From assembly GCA_019322435.1 (NCBI GenBank), contig JAHWIR010000014.1, positions 74,877-138,876 on the forward strand: a stretch of DNA of 64,000 nucleotides. Reading direction: 5' to 3'. A model generated the notes under the pieces. That model searched no databases. It was not told where the DNA came from and saw nothing but the letters and a program-made list of their open reading frames with translations. This DNA comes from Candidatus Woesearchaeota archaeon (GTDB taxonomy: Archaea > Nanobdellota > Nanobdellia > Woesearchaeales > WJKL01). Numbering within the stretch: position 1 is the stretch's first letter; the number at the start of each line of letters is the position of its first letter. The position numbers and the translations under genes were made by a program. Below, in pieces: positions 52,509 through 60,809 of the stretch.

Positions 52509-52651
52509 CTAAACACCAATTTTGTTATTTAAAAACTATCAGTTATATTTAAATATTGCTTTTTGCTAGAGTAATCAATAAAACTTATAGAAACTTTTAT
52601 ATAGGAATAGAGCAAAATAACTACTATTATAATCAAAAAGAGGTGTGTTAT

Positions 52652-53248
52652 ATGATAATTGATAGAGGACTGCCTAATAAAAAGGCCTCATTGAATCTTT
52701 CTATAAATGCTATTGTTATTGTTGTATTGGCAATGACATTATTAGGACTGGGTTTAGGATTTATCAAAGGGATGTTTGGTAAATTGGTTGACCTGAGTGA
52801 AACAACATTTGAAAAGACAGCAGAAAACCTGAACAGGGACTTGACAACAAGCACTGAGCCATTGGTATTCTCAAAATCAAGATATACCATGCCGCCGCGT
52901 TCTACTTCATTAGAGGGCTTTGGCATTAGAAATGATCTGGATGTTCCAGTCAGCCTGGGAATCGAGATAGAACTCTTCAGCTGTCCTGATAAAGACCCCA
53001 CAACAGGAAAATGCGACCAGGAGCCAACAGGCTGGTATGAATATTTTGAAGGGCCAGACCAGTACGCTGTTCCTGCAGCTGATACAAAGACAGCAAAAAT
53101 CCAGATAAATGTTCCAAGAACAGCCAAGAAAGGGCTTTATCTGTTCAAGATAATTGCATATGAAGGAATATGGGATGGGGTCTGTGCAGAAGAAGATCCT
53201 AGTTGCAGTGTCTTTGGGCAGACAGAATTCTTCCTAACAGTCGGGTGA
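52652..53248 (+). CDS. type IV pilin-like protein
   Basis: From the ATG at 52652 the product is 198 aa. A short leader ending NKKA is followed by SLNLSINAIVIVVLAMTLLG, a class III signal/core helix at about 15-37, then an extracellular beta-rich head with cysteines in CPDKD, KCDQ, VCAEEDPSC. The gene at 53551 shares the NKKA..LSIN pattern. The start is set by the Shine-Dalgarno GAGGTG 5 nt upstream; the frame is open back to 52556 but lies in the promoter region. It is divergent from the 1431-aa LamG gene, matching the pairing at 42.6-42.8 kb. Confidence 0.75.
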   Translation: MIIDRGLPNKKASLNLSINAIVIVVLAMTLLGLGLGFIKGMFGKLVDLSETTFEKTAENLNRDLTTSTEPLVFSKSRYTMPPRSTSLEGFGIRNDLDVPVSLGIEIELFSCPDKDPTTGKCDQEPTGWYEYFEGPDQYAVPAADTKTAKIQINVPRTAKKGLYLFKIIAYEGIWDGVCAEEDPSCSVFGQTEFFLTVG

Positions 53249-53253
53249 TAAAG

Positions 53254-53316
53254 ATGAAACAAGAAAAATCGAAGATTTTTAGGCTTAATTTTTTTTACGA
53301 GAGGTCAAAAAAATGA
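53254..53316 (+). other. possible 20-codon leader ORF and hairpin
   Basis: An ATG at 53254 opens 20 codons that end in TGA overlapping the next start (ATGA at 53313-53316). Inside it AAAAATC/GATTTTT (53264-53270/53274-53280) is a perfect 7-bp hairpin followed by T8 (53288-53296 region). This may be a leader peptide or a weak terminator between the pilin-like gene and the membrane-protein gene. Coding status is unproven. Confidence 0.3.
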
Positions 53317-53525
53317 AGAAAAGAATGTCAGAAGCTCAGGAATTTGAAATCATGAAATTAGTATTGGATAAATTCTTATGGCTTGGCTTTGGTATCATTG
53401 CATTTGGTGTCTATAAGATGCTCACAGTAACAATAGGAGAAGGCCTTTACTACGTTGTCATTGGAGTGGCTTTGCTGATACTGTTCATGGTGCTTATCAT
53501 CAAAGAATACGAAGTCTTGAAATAA
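53313..53525 (+). CDS. small two-helix membrane protein in the pilin-like cluster
   Basis: A 70-residue protein with a charged N-terminus (about 20 residues) and two hydrophobic helices at about 22-38 and 44-64. The family is not recognised. A Shine-Dalgarno GAGAGG lies about 9 nt upstream. Its position between two pilin-like genes, with spacings of 64 and 25 nt, suggests a role in the same surface apparatus, for example as a membrane platform component, which is inference from context only. Confidence 0.6.
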   Translation: MKKRMSEAQEFEIMKLVLDKFLWLGFGIIAFGVYKMLTVTIGEGLYYVVIGVALLILFMVLIIKEYEVLK

Positions 53526-53550
53526 GGCTTCACTTTTTTTATGTTTTAAA

Positions 53551-54069
53551 ATGAATAAGAAAGCCTTAGAACTCTCAATAAATTTTCTTGTTGTTGTGAT
53601 TATTGCAATTGTAATGCTCAGCCTTGGAATTCTTTTAATCAACAGATACTTTCTTGAAGCAGAGACAATAAAATCAGAGATAGAAGAAGAGACAGAAAAA
53701 CAGATCAATATTCTATTCAACCAAGGAGAGATTGTTGCCATCCCAACAAAAACAGTAGAAAGAGGAAAAGACGACATTGCCTGGATTGGCATTCTGAATG
53801 TAAAAGATTCTGGAAACTTCAATGTTAAACTAACATTCAAAGATGCATACGATAAACTAAACAATGTATTAAATACATCTCAATTAAGCCCTGATGATTG
53901 GCCAATCTTTATCCCAGACTTCTATCTAGAGACAAGAACACAAAAAAACCTTCCAATGAATATCGCTGTCCCTAAAAATGCTCTTAAAGGAACATATATC
54001 TACCATGTAAATGTAACTAGAGAAAGAGGATTATACAAAAAATCAAGAATGTATATTACTGTTTCTTAA
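53551..54069 (+). CDS. type IV pilin-like protein
   Basis: A 172-residue protein. It starts MNKKALELSINFLVVVIIAIVML: basic leader, likely prepilin peptidase site after the first residues, and a core helix at about 9-30. An amphipathic, Glu-rich helical extension (about 35-55) is typical of the pilin stalk, and a beta-rich head ending in VTRERGLYKKSRMYITVS follows. The N-terminus parallels the protein at 52652. The gene ends convergent with triosephosphate isomerase. It probably assembles with the other pilin-like proteins in the membrane-bound fibre. Confidence 0.75.
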   Translation: MNKKALELSINFLVVVIIAIVMLSLGILLINRYFLEAETIKSEIEEETEKQINILFNQGEIVAIPTKTVERGKDDIAWIGILNVKDSGNFNVKLTFKDAYDKLNNVLNTSQLSPDDWPIFIPDFYLETRTQKNLPMNIAVPKNALKGTYIYHVNVTRERGLYKKSRMYITVS

Positions 54070-54087
54070 ACTTTGAGGTTTGCTCAA

Positions 54088-54738
54088 CTAAAGTTCTGAA
54101 ACCAAGTCTTTCAAAGCAGCTTCTGGGTCATCTGATTTTGTGACGCCTGATGCAACCAATATGCCTTTTGCACCCAAATCCATTGAAACCTTGACATCCA
54201 CATTGTTCTTGACGCCTGCGCCAACAATCAAAGGTTTTTCTCTTAACATAGCCCTTTCAACACTTTCAGTTATCAGTTCAGGCTTTGCAGTTGATACAGA
54301 GATATCTCCTCCAATCAGTTCAGGCGGCTCGTAAGCAACCCAGTTTGGCTCCATCCTTGTCATCTGCTCAACCTCATCAGGGTCTTGCGCACATACCAGA
54401 ACAGGAAACTGCTTAAGCTTGCATTTCTCAACAGCATCCTTTATCTTCTGCAAAGGCAGCCTGTGTTCAGAATGATTAATAATAGTTCCAACAGCTCCTG
54501 CCTGCTTAAGAGCATCAATCATAATAAAGCCTGTATTGCTTCCATAATCAACATCATCAACATGCTGTGCAAAAACTTTTAATTTAACAGCTTGAGAAAC
54601 TCTATAGATATCAACTGCCTGCACAACACATATTATTTCCTTTCCAGTCTCCTCAGCAACTTTCTCGCATACCTTGGCTAATTCAACAGCCTTATCTCCA
54701 GTTGCTGATTCATATGTTTTAAAATTCACAAATAGCAT
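54088..54738 (-). CDS. tpiA: archaeal triosephosphate isomerase
   Basis: A 216-residue enzyme interconverting dihydroxyacetone phosphate and glyceraldehyde 3-phosphate in glycolysis/gluconeogenesis. The catalytic lysine is in FVNFKTYE (K7), the histidine in IINHSEHR (about 88) and the glutamate in AYEPPELIGG (about 137). IVGAGVKN near the end binds phosphate. It has the short, tetrameric archaeal form lacking several helices of the bacterial enzyme. No operon partner: 26 bp upstream is the DUF1461 gene on the same strand. Confidence 0.96.
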   Translation of the reverse strand: MLFVNFKTYESATGDKAVELAKVCEKVAEETGKEIICVVQAVDIYRVSQAVKLKVFAQHVDDVDYGSNTGFIMIDALKQAGAVGTIINHSEHRLPLQKIKDAVEKCKLKQFPVLVCAQDPDEVEQMTRMEPNWVAYEPPELIGGDISVSTAKPELITESVERAMLREKPLIVGAGVKNNVDVKVSMDLGAKGILVASGVTKSDDPEAALKDLVSEL

Positions 54739-54764
54739 TTTATTAAACCCCTCTTTATTTTATC

Positions 54765-55334
54765 TTAACCTGAATTAGAAGATTGTTTATATATTTTTTG
54801 TTTTATAAAAAATCCAGCAGTTCCAACAGCAATCCCAATAATCAAGGAAATCGTCAATATCCTCATCAGCATATTCACAAAAAATGCCTGAGGAAACATC
54901 TGAATCAATAAAGAATCAGCAGGAAACTGCCATTGTGTTTCAAACAACATTTTATGGAAGGCAGCAAACATCCAGTCAAAATTCAGCCATAATAAAGACA
55001 GCACAACAACCAAGCCGACTGTTGATATCCCACCATAGAACAATGCTTTGCCGATATTAACAACAAACTTTTTTTTATCAGCAAAATATAAACTAACCCC
55101 TGAAACAATTAAAATCAAAACACCAGCATAAAGAACAAATAAAAATCCCTGCATTACCTCTCTCACTTCAATCAAATGCTCTTGCTCTTCTTGTGTAAAT
55201 GCAGAGATATCTCCATTGCCTTTCAAAAAACCAGCCAGCTCATTATCAAATGCACTGCATCTGAATGCTCCAAGAACAGTAATAATAGGAACTGATATAA
55301 TAAAAAGAATAATAAAAAATTGTGCAAGCTTCAT
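54765..55334 (-). CDS. DUF1461 integral membrane protein
   Basis: A 189-residue protein with four predicted membrane helices (about 5-22, 62-85, 95-118, 152-176) and two extracytoplasmic loops. The AAFHKMLFETQWQFPADSLL segment with the following FPQAFF is the DUF1461 hallmark. The family includes bacterial Lit, which migrates an acyl chain in lipoproteins, but archaeal members have no known role. The ATG overlaps the NYN gene stop by 4 bp, so the two are coupled. Confidence 0.8.
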   Translation of the reverse strand: MKLAQFFIILFIISVPIITVLGAFRCSAFDNELAGFLKGNGDISAFTQEEQEHLIEVREVMQGFLFVLYAGVLILIVSGVSLYFADKKKFVVNIGKALFYGGISTVGLVVVLSLLWLNFDWMFAAFHKMLFETQWQFPADSLLIQMFPQAFFVNMLMRILTISLIIGIAVGTAGFFIKQKIYKQSSNSG

Positions 55335-55870
55335 TTCTTAACAGCAGGTTTCCTGACAGCAGGTCTTCTGAGAGTAGACCTGATAGTATACTTGTTCTTG
55401 TCTTTATCCAGGTCATAGAACATAGATACTGTGTCTTTTAACTTAGATGAAGCGCTCCTTCCAAAAGAGCAGGCCTCAATCTTGCATCCAGCTGACCTTG
55501 CATGAAGCATCAGAGGAACAAAATCTCCATCTCCGCTGACTAGAATAACAACATCTAATTTAGGAGCTAGCTCAATTATATCCATAGCAATGCCGACATC
55601 CCAGTCTCCTTTCTTATGCCCGCCATGGAATATCTGTAAGTCCTTTGCTTTTATATCAAAACCAATCTTCTCCAAAGCCTCAAAAAAAGTCTTCTCCTTC
55701 ATTGCCTCTGTCCTGATGACATATGCAATTGCCCTGATCAGCTTCCTTCCGTCAACTACTTTCCTTAAAACATTTGTAAAATTTACTTTTGAATTATACA
55801 AATTCTTTGCAGAATAATAAAGATTCTGCACATCAACAAAAACTCCAACTCTCTGTTCTTTATTTACCAT
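55331..55870 (-). CDS. NYN-domain (LabA/DUF88-like) putative ribonuclease
   Basis: A 179-residue protein with a PIN-like NYN fold. Acidic residues suited to metal binding are D13 (FVDVQNLYY), D91 (DWDVGIAMD), D97, D114 and D116 (LVSGDGDFVP). Related proteins cleave RNA (for example limkain/LabA types). A basic C-terminal tail (RPAVRKPAVKK) may hold RNA. It overlaps DUF1461 by 4 bp. It may end the operon starting at 58320, with 37 bp to the upstream gene. Confidence 0.85.
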   Translation of the reverse strand: MVNKEQRVGVFVDVQNLYYSAKNLYNSKVNFTNVLRKVVDGRKLIRAIAYVIRTEAMKEKTFFEALEKIGFDIKAKDLQIFHGGHKKGDWDVGIAMDIIELAPKLDVVILVSGDGDFVPLMLHARSAGCKIEACSFGRSASSKLKDTVSMFYDLDKDKNKYTIRSTLRRPAVRKPAVKK

Positions 55871-55907
55871 ATTTATTCACCTTTTCTCTTATTATATTTA
55901 TATCTTT

Positions 55908-56495
55908 CTAAGCAGCCTTTTCATACATTGGTTTATACTTGCCGCTTTCTTTTTTCACAACATTTGAAATAGACCTTGCAACATAGGTTCTGTGCAAAGA
56001 AGAGTCCCTAAGTTTCTTAGGCAGCTCTACCTGAACTCCTTTTTTCTCAAACTTATTGACAAGATTATACTGGCTCTCTCCTCTCAGATGCTTTGGCGTG
56101 TTCTTTACATTAGTCTCAATAGTATACTTCTTTCCAAGCTTGCCCTCTATCTCAGAAGCGATTTTCTTTGCCAGATAATTATTCTGCCCTGTAACATAGA
56201 TTGTCTTGTCTCTCCCGTTGTTTTTCCTCCCATGCCCATGAATAGAAATAGCAGTCTTGGCATGATCCTTTATTCTAGATAATTTATCAGAATGTGTATG
56301 TGTTATCCTTGTGCTTGCAACTCTATGTGGTGTATTTAATTTATACAAACTAGCTTGTGATTTTCCATGCACCATCTCTGCAATATCTCCTGTTCCTTTC
56401 TCTGTTCCAGAATGATAAGCAAGAACAGCTATGCCTCCATCATACTTTGCTTTTTCTCTTGTCTTTGAATGTTTTACTACATCTTTAAATTTCAT
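55908..56495 (-). CDS. poly-gamma-glutamate hydrolase family zinc protein
   Basis: A 195-residue protein matching the PF05908 plan: an AYHSGTEKGTGDIAE motif (H28, E32) where phage and Bacillus members have PHGGxIExGT, then STRITHTHS, SIHGHG (H86), and the GVQVELPKKLRD block near the end. H28, E32 and H86 fit the zinc ligands of this carboxypeptidase-like fold. Known members are phage-derived enzymes cutting poly-gamma-glutamate capsules. No signal peptide is seen, so here it may act on an intracellular substrate. It overlaps the upstream zinc-ribbon gene by 4 bp. Confidence 0.75.
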   Translation of the reverse strand: MKFKDVVKHSKTREKAKYDGGIAVLAYHSGTEKGTGDIAEMVHGKSQASLYKLNTPHRVASTRITHTHSDKLSRIKDHAKTAISIHGHGRKNNGRDKTIYVTGQNNYLAKKIASEIEGKLGKKYTIETNVKNTPKHLRGESQYNLVNKFEKKGVQVELPKKLRDSSLHRTYVARSISNVVKKESGKYKPMYEKAA

Positions 56496-56698
56496 TTTTT
56501 AAACATAGGAATATTTTCTTCAAAACCGCACTTAGTGCATTTTATCTTTCCTTTCTTAACATCAAACTCCAAACTCAAAGAAAAACATTTTGGGCATCTT
56601 TTAATCACAGCTGGAATCTTCTCTTTCAATTTCTCATCTTTTGTAAACTTAGAAATCTTCTCTTCTATGTCCTTTTTCCACTTTTCATAAACTCCCAT
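56492..56698 (-). CDS. small zinc-ribbon protein
   Basis: A 68-residue protein. A charged N-terminal helix (1-30) is followed by a two-knuckle zinc ribbon: CPKC (about 35-38) and CTKC (about 54-57). Small archaeal zinc ribbons of this kind serve in transcription, translation or as adaptors; no family is recognised. The stop overlaps the next gene by 4 bp and the start is 11 nt after the coiled-coil gene. Confidence 0.7.
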   Translation of the reverse strand: MGVYEKWKKDIEEKISKFTKDEKLKEKIPAVIKRCPKCFSLSLEFDVKKGKIKCTKCGFEENIPMFKK

Positions 56699-56709
56699 AT
56701 TAAATAGAA

Positions 56710-57624
56710 CTAAGCTTTCTTCTTAAAAAATCTTTTTATTTTTGCAAGAAAACCTTGCTTTGGAGGCTCTATCATAGGCGGCTTTGATGGAGGCGCTAAA
56801 TCAGGCATTTTCTCTTTTTTAGGAATTCCCTTTTTTACTTCCAGCTCTCCAAAAAGCACATCATGGCTTACAACAGGCCTTTTCTTTACTTTAGGGATTG
56901 GCTCTTTAGGAGAAGGTAGTGGCGGTTTTGGAGGCTCTGCAAACAAGGCTTTTTCTTCTGGTTTTACATACTTCTCTAGTTTTGGCTTTTTATGGAGCTT
57001 TGCTTTTATCCTGTCAAGCAAACTCACTTTTGCTCTTTCCTGCATCCTGATTTTAGATAACTCTGCCTCAATCTCCTCTATATCCTCTCTGTTCTCAGCA
57101 GCCTCTGTTCTAAGCTTGTTCTCAATTGCAGCTATCCTTTTCTCTCTCTCCACTGCATGGATTATCTTTTCCTTTAATTTAGAGATTGTTTCCTTTATTT
57201 CTTCTATCTTTGCTCTGTTCAGATGCACTTCTTCAGTTCTTTTTGTCTGAGCCAGCCTTAATTCATATTCTAAATCCTTAATCCTTTTCCTGAGCATATC
57301 TGTTGTATTCGCTTCCTGCAGTCCTAATTGAAAAAGATGCCCCTCTATCTCCTTTATCCTTGCTTGGAGGTGCTCAGATGTTCTATGCTCTGTATCAGCT
57401 TCCTGGATCAGCTCTTTTTCTTTTTCAGTAATCCTATTTATCCTTGCTTCCAGCTCCTTTACAGCTTCTTTTAGTTTTTCTTTTTCTATTCTCTTGCTTC
57501 CAGCTATCCTTTTTACTTTCCCAACTTGTTTTTGCAGAAAATCCTTTTCTTTTTTCTTTTCTTCCTGCTTTTTCGCAGCTAGAATTACATGCTTAACAAA
57601 CTTCTTTAGTTGTTGGTCTGTCAT
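56710..57624 (-). CDS. coiled-coil protein with Pro-rich region and amphipathic basic tail
   Basis: A 304-residue protein. Residues about 12-205 are nearly continuous Lys/Glu coiled coil. A proline-rich stretch (about 225-290: EPPKPPLPSPKEP) follows. The last 17 residues, KQGFLAKIKRFFKKKA, form a short amphipathic basic helix. The neighbouring upstream protein ends KKGFLSKLFKKK, so both share the tail, possibly a membrane- or partner-binding element. Structural or cytoskeletal role is a guess. The start is 3 nt after the upstream gene. Confidence 0.7.
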   Translation of the reverse strand: MTDQQLKKFVKHVILAAKKQEEKKKEKDFLQKQVGKVKRIAGSKRIEKEKLKEAVKELEARINRITEKEKELIQEADTEHRTSEHLQARIKEIEGHLFQLGLQEANTTDMLRKRIKDLEYELRLAQTKRTEEVHLNRAKIEEIKETISKLKEKIIHAVEREKRIAAIENKLRTEAAENREDIEEIEAELSKIRMQERAKVSLLDRIKAKLHKKPKLEKYVKPEEKALFAEPPKPPLPSPKEPIPKVKKRPVVSHDVLFGELEVKKGIPKKEKMPDLAPPSKPPMIEPPKQGFLAKIKRFFKKKA

Positions 57625-57627
57625 ATT

Positions 57628-58320
57628 CTATTTCTTCTTAAATAATTTAGATAAGAATCCTTTTTTCTCTGGCACACCTGCCCTGACTTCTGGTAATGGT
57701 GGTAATGGTGATGGTGCTGCTCCTCTTGGAGGCATTCCAGGCGGCATAGGTGGAGGCATTGGTCCTCCCATTGGCCTTAATTCAGGCTCTGCCCTCTTTG
57801 GAGGTGGCATTGGTGGAGGCATCTGCGCTGGAGGCGCTCGTGGCATCTGCATAGGTGGAGGCATCGGTCTTGGAGGTGGAGGTACCTGCGCTGAAGGCGC
57901 TCGCTCCATTCCAGCTTGCCTAAATACAGGTCTTGGTGGTGCTTGCGCTGAAGGCGCTCGCGGCATTGGCACTGGCCTTGATATCTTCTCCTCAATCTTC
58001 TTCTCCCCTTCCTGCAGCTCTTTAATCATATCAGCAACAACAAGAATACCTTCTGCTATCTTCCTGTTTTCCTCTTCTACTTCATTTATCCTCTTCATCA
58101 ATTCTTCTGTTCCAGGCTCTTCCTCTCCTGCTTCCATCTCTTTTGCAGCTTCCTGGAATAATGACATTAATTTATTGATATTCTCATTTAATCTATCAAT
58201 ACTTTCCTTAGCTTCCCTTGAAGGCTTTTCCTTAGAATAAGCTCTTTTCTTCAAAACTTCCAGCTCATGCTTAATCTTTGCAATAGTCTCATGAGGCATT
58301 AATTCATATTCTTCTGGCAT
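57628..58320 (-). CDS. helical, Pro/Met-rich protein with amphipathic basic tail
   Basis: From the ATG at 58318-58320 the product is 230 aa. Residues 1-120 form two or three charged helices. Residues about 125-215 are low-complexity, dominated by PPPMPPP-like and APSAQ/PPRP repeats. The tail is KKGFLSKLFKKK, shared with the next gene. The start is favoured by GGTGG 6 nt upstream; a longer frame to 58395 runs through the promoter. It is the first gene of a 3-5 gene operon. No known family is recognised. Confidence 0.7.
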   Translation of the reverse strand: MPEEYELMPHETIAKIKHELEVLKKRAYSKEKPSREAKESIDRLNENINKLMSLFQEAAKEMEAGEEEPGTEELMKRINEVEEENRKIAEGILVVADMIKELQEGEKKIEEKISRPVPMPRAPSAQAPPRPVFRQAGMERAPSAQVPPPPRPMPPPMQMPRAPPAQMPPPMPPPKRAEPELRPMGGPMPPPMPPGMPPRGAAPSPLPPLPEVRAGVPEKKGFLSKLFKKK

Positions 58321-58366
58321 ATCCACCACCTTTTTGAGTATATAATCGAAAATAAAGAAAAACCAT

Positions 58367-58411
58367 ATATAAAAGTATCGAAATTGTAAAAACAATTTCG
58401 GACTTTTATAT
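58367..58411. promoter_or_regulatory. back-to-back promoter palindrome
   Basis: A 45-bp inverted repeat: ATATAAAAGT (58367-58376) pairs with ACTTTTATAT (58402-58411), and CGAAATTGT (58379-58387) with ACAATTTCG (58392-58400), loop AAAA. It equals two divergent copies of AATTTCG(A/G)(T)AC-TTTTATAT, one for the operon starting at 58320 and one reading toward 58542. The sequence ATATAAAAGTATCGAAA recurs exactly at 58468-58484. Confidence 0.6.
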
Positions 58412-58413
58412 CT

Positions 58414-58464
58414 GTTTGAGGTAATTGTGAGCGAGTTCCGAGCTCACTCGCATTTCACTCAAAC
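58414..58464 (+). promoter_or_regulatory. nested hairpins in the DUF4013 leader
   Basis: GTTTGAG (58414-58420) pairs with CTCAAAC (58458-58464). Inside, two mutually exclusive stems exist: GCGAGT/ACTCGC (58431-58436/58446-58451) and GTGAGC/GCTCAC (58427-58432/58442-58447). The switch-like design and its place between promoter and gene suggest a regulatory leader or small RNA; unproven. Confidence 0.45.
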
Positions 58465-58541
58465 TTCATATAAAAGTATCGAAAATAATAATGTTTATAT
58501 AATAGGATAACTAAATTACAGATATAAGTGGGGTGAAATTA

Positions 58542-59111
58542 ATGGAAGAAGCTATAAAATTTAAATCAGCATTCAAATATCCGTTTAACAGGGCAATGGG
58601 TATGCTAAACATCTTGTGGCTACTGGTGCCAATAATCGGATGGTTTGCATTAGGAGGATATGGTATAAGAATTGTACAGCATTGGATAAAAGGAGATTTC
58701 AAAGAATTGCCTGTTTTCCAGTTTGGTGATCATCTGAAACTAGGATTCTTCATGTTCTTGAAGGCAATACCTTTTATGATAGTGTATGGAGGTTTACAAG
58801 CTATGTTGGGTTTAATGAAATTTAGCGGAACAATGGTCAGTATATTGATAGGAATATTTATAGTGCCTATGCTGGCAATGAATTTCTTCAACAAAGAAAC
58901 AGTTGGTGCTTTTTTTGAATTCAGCAAGATTGGTCCTGTATTCCAGAACATAGGAGACTACATCATAATAATGCTGAAAAGCATAGCACTGCAGATTATC
59001 TTCATCATAATGATAATCGTGCTTGTAGGAATCCCTGCAGGAGCATTCACAAAGAACATCTTTGTTGCTGATTTCTACAGAAGAAATTGCATGGCTGAGA
59101 AAAAGGAGTAA
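58542..59111 (+). CDS. DUF4013-like multi-pass membrane protein
   Basis: From the ATG at 58542 the product is 189 aa, beginning MEEAIKFKSAFKYPF. It has about four to five hydrophobic helices, with GYGIRIVQHWIKGDFKELPVF between the first two, which is a DUF4013 (PF13197) hallmark, and the closing FYRRNCMAEKKE. The function is unknown in the family. An upstream GTG (58533) is in frame, but the GGGGTG Shine-Dalgarno spans it and suits the ATG. A T-rich terminator follows the stop. The leader contains hairpins. Confidence 0.75.
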   Translation: MEEAIKFKSAFKYPFNRAMGMLNILWLLVPIIGWFALGGYGIRIVQHWIKGDFKELPVFQFGDHLKLGFFMFLKAIPFMIVYGGLQAMLGLMKFSGTMVSILIGIFIVPMLAMNFFNKETVGAFFEFSKIGPVFQNIGDYIIIMLKSIALQIIFIIMIIVLVGIPAGAFTKNIFVADFYRRNCMAEKKE

Positions 59112-59128
59112 TTTTTTTTATTTTTTTT
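59112..59128 (+). terminator. poly-T terminator after the DUF4013 gene
   Basis: Two long T runs separated by one A directly follow the TAA stop, a strong archaeal termination signal. It also separates this gene from the convergent thermosome gene. Confidence 0.6.
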
Positions 59129-59153
59129 AAAATTATAAAAGCTAAAAATAATT

Positions 59154-60809
59154 CTATTCCATACCTGGCATTCCGCCCATTCCAGGAGGCATTCCTCCTC
59201 CCATTCCTGGCGGCATTCCACCTGGAGGCATTCCTCCGCCTGAATCTCCAGTTGCAATCACATCATCAATTCTTAATATCAAATTAGCAACTTCAGAGGC
59301 ACTTTTAACTGCCTGAGTCTTTATCTTCAACGGCTCGATAACACCTTGCTTCCAGGCGTCAACTACTTTGCCAGTAAAAACATTGATTCCAGCAGTAACC
59401 ATCTTCTTGTCATGAGCTTGCTTCATCTCAGTCAGAATATCAATTGGATCAAGGCCAGCATTCTCAGCCAATGTTACAGGAATCACTTCAACAGAATCTG
59501 CAAAAGCTTCAACAGCTAATTGCTCCCTGCCTTTCAAAGTATTTGCAAACTTCCTAAGGCCTTTTGAAAGCTCAATCTCAGGAGCTCCAGCTCCTGCAAC
59601 AACCTTTCCTACTTTTAAAGAAGCAACCACATCTCCGATTGCATCATCAACAGCTCTTTTGATCTCATCAACAACATGCTCTGTTCCGCCTCTAACTAGT
59701 AAAGTAACAGATTTTGGATTCTTGCAGTCCTTGACATAAGTCATCTCTTCATCTCCAACCTTTACTTCTTCAACAAATCCTGCAAATCCTAGATCATTTT
59801 CATCCAGATCATCTAAATTAGTAACTATTTTTGCCCCAGTTGCTCTGGCCAAAGCATCCATATCAGATTTCTTGACTCTTCTTACAACAAATATTCCTTC
59901 TTTCGCTAAAAAATGCTGCGCCAGATCATCAACACCTTTCTGGCAGACAACAACACTTACTCCGCTAGCAATGACCTTGTTCACCATCTCTTTAAGCATC
60001 CTCTCTTCCTGCTCAACAAAAGCCTGCATCTGATTTGGGTCTGTTATCTGTATCTTTGCATCCATCTCAGTGCTTTTCATCTCTAAAGCAGAGTCAATAA
60101 GTGCAATCTTTGCATTCTTCACATATTTAGGCATTCCAGGATGCACTCTTTCCTTGTCAATGACAATCCCTTTGACCAGTTCAGAGTCATTCACTCCTGT
60201 CCCTACCTTCTTCTCTACTTTTATATCACCAATATCTATTGAGCCGTCTTCATCAACAACAGATGTGACAGCTTCTACAGTCATATCTGCAAGCAATTCT
60301 TTTGAACCTTCTGCCCCTTTCCCTGTCATAGCTGTAACAGCTATCTTGTTCAAGATATCTTTATCTTTAAGAGAAACATTCTGAGCAATAGAATCTAGGA
60401 TCTCCTGTGCCTTATCAGCAGCAAGCCTGTATCCTTTTGCAATAACAGTTGAATGAACATTCTTCTCTAATAGATTTTCAGCATTCTTCAGCAATTCCCC
60501 AGCCAAAACAACAGCTGTAGTTGTTCCGTCTCCTACTTCAGATTCCTGTGTTTTAGCAACCTCAACAATCATCTTTGCAGCTGGATGTTCAATATTCATC
60601 TCTTCTAATATGGTTACACCATCATTTGTAACAGTAACATCATTTAAAGAATCAACAAGCATCTTGTCCATACCTTTCGGCCCTAATGTAGTCCTAACAG
60701 TTTCAGCCACTAAATTAGCAGCCATTATATTAGTCCTTTGAGCATTCTTTCCAGTGCTCCTCTGAGTTCCTTCTGGCATGATAAAAATAGGTTGTACTTC
60801 TTTTGTCAT
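59154..60809 (-). CDS. thermosome (group II chaperonin) subunit
   Basis: A 551-residue ATP-dependent protein-folding chaperonin. TLGPKGMDK (41-49), NDGVTIL (62-68) and GDGTTTAV (93-100, with the ATP-binding and catalytic aspartates) are canonical. The apical helical protrusion is present near 240-270. The C-terminus is an extended Gly-Met-Pro tail typical of the cavity floor. A GGGGGAG Shine-Dalgarno lies about 7 nt before the ATG, and TATA-like TTTTTAAATA is at about 60849-60858. Only one subunit gene is seen here; it may form a homo-oligomer or pair with another subunit. Confidence 0.98.
   Translation of the reverse strand: MTKEVQPIFIMPEGTQRSTGKNAQRTNIMAANLVAETVRTTLGPKGMDKMLVDSLNDVTVTNDGVTILEEMNIEHPAAKMIVEVAKTQESEVGDGTTTAVVLAGELLKNAENLLEKNVHSTVIAKGYRLAADKAQEILDSIAQNVSLKDKDILNKIAVTAMTGKGAEGSKELLADMTVEAVTSVVDEDGSIDIGDIKVEKKVGTGVNDSELVKGIVIDKERVHPGMPKYVKNAKIALIDSALEMKSTEMDAKIQITDPNQMQAFVEQEERMLKEMVNKVIASGVSVVVCQKGVDDLAQHFLAKEGIFVVRRVKKSDMDALARATGAKIVTNLDDLDENDLGFAGFVEEVKVGDEEMTYVKDCKNPKSVTLLVRGGTEHVVDEIKRAVDDAIGDVVASLKVGKVVAGAGAPEIELSKGLRKFANTLKGREQLAVEAFADSVEVIPVTLAENAGLDPIDILTEMKQAHDKKMVTAGINVFTGKVVDAWKQGVIEPLKIKTQAVKSASEVANLILRIDDVIATGDSGGGMPPGGMPPGMGGGMPPGMGGMPGME

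Noticed and set aside
52556..52651. 32-codon upstream extension of the pilin-like gene
   Set aside because: It covers the promoter region and would bury the class III signal; GAGGTG sits just before the ATG at 52652.
58421..58455. lac operator-like AATTGTGAGCG
   Set aside because: Eleven bases match by chance; the other half and the surrounding sequence differ, and the flanking genes are archaeal.
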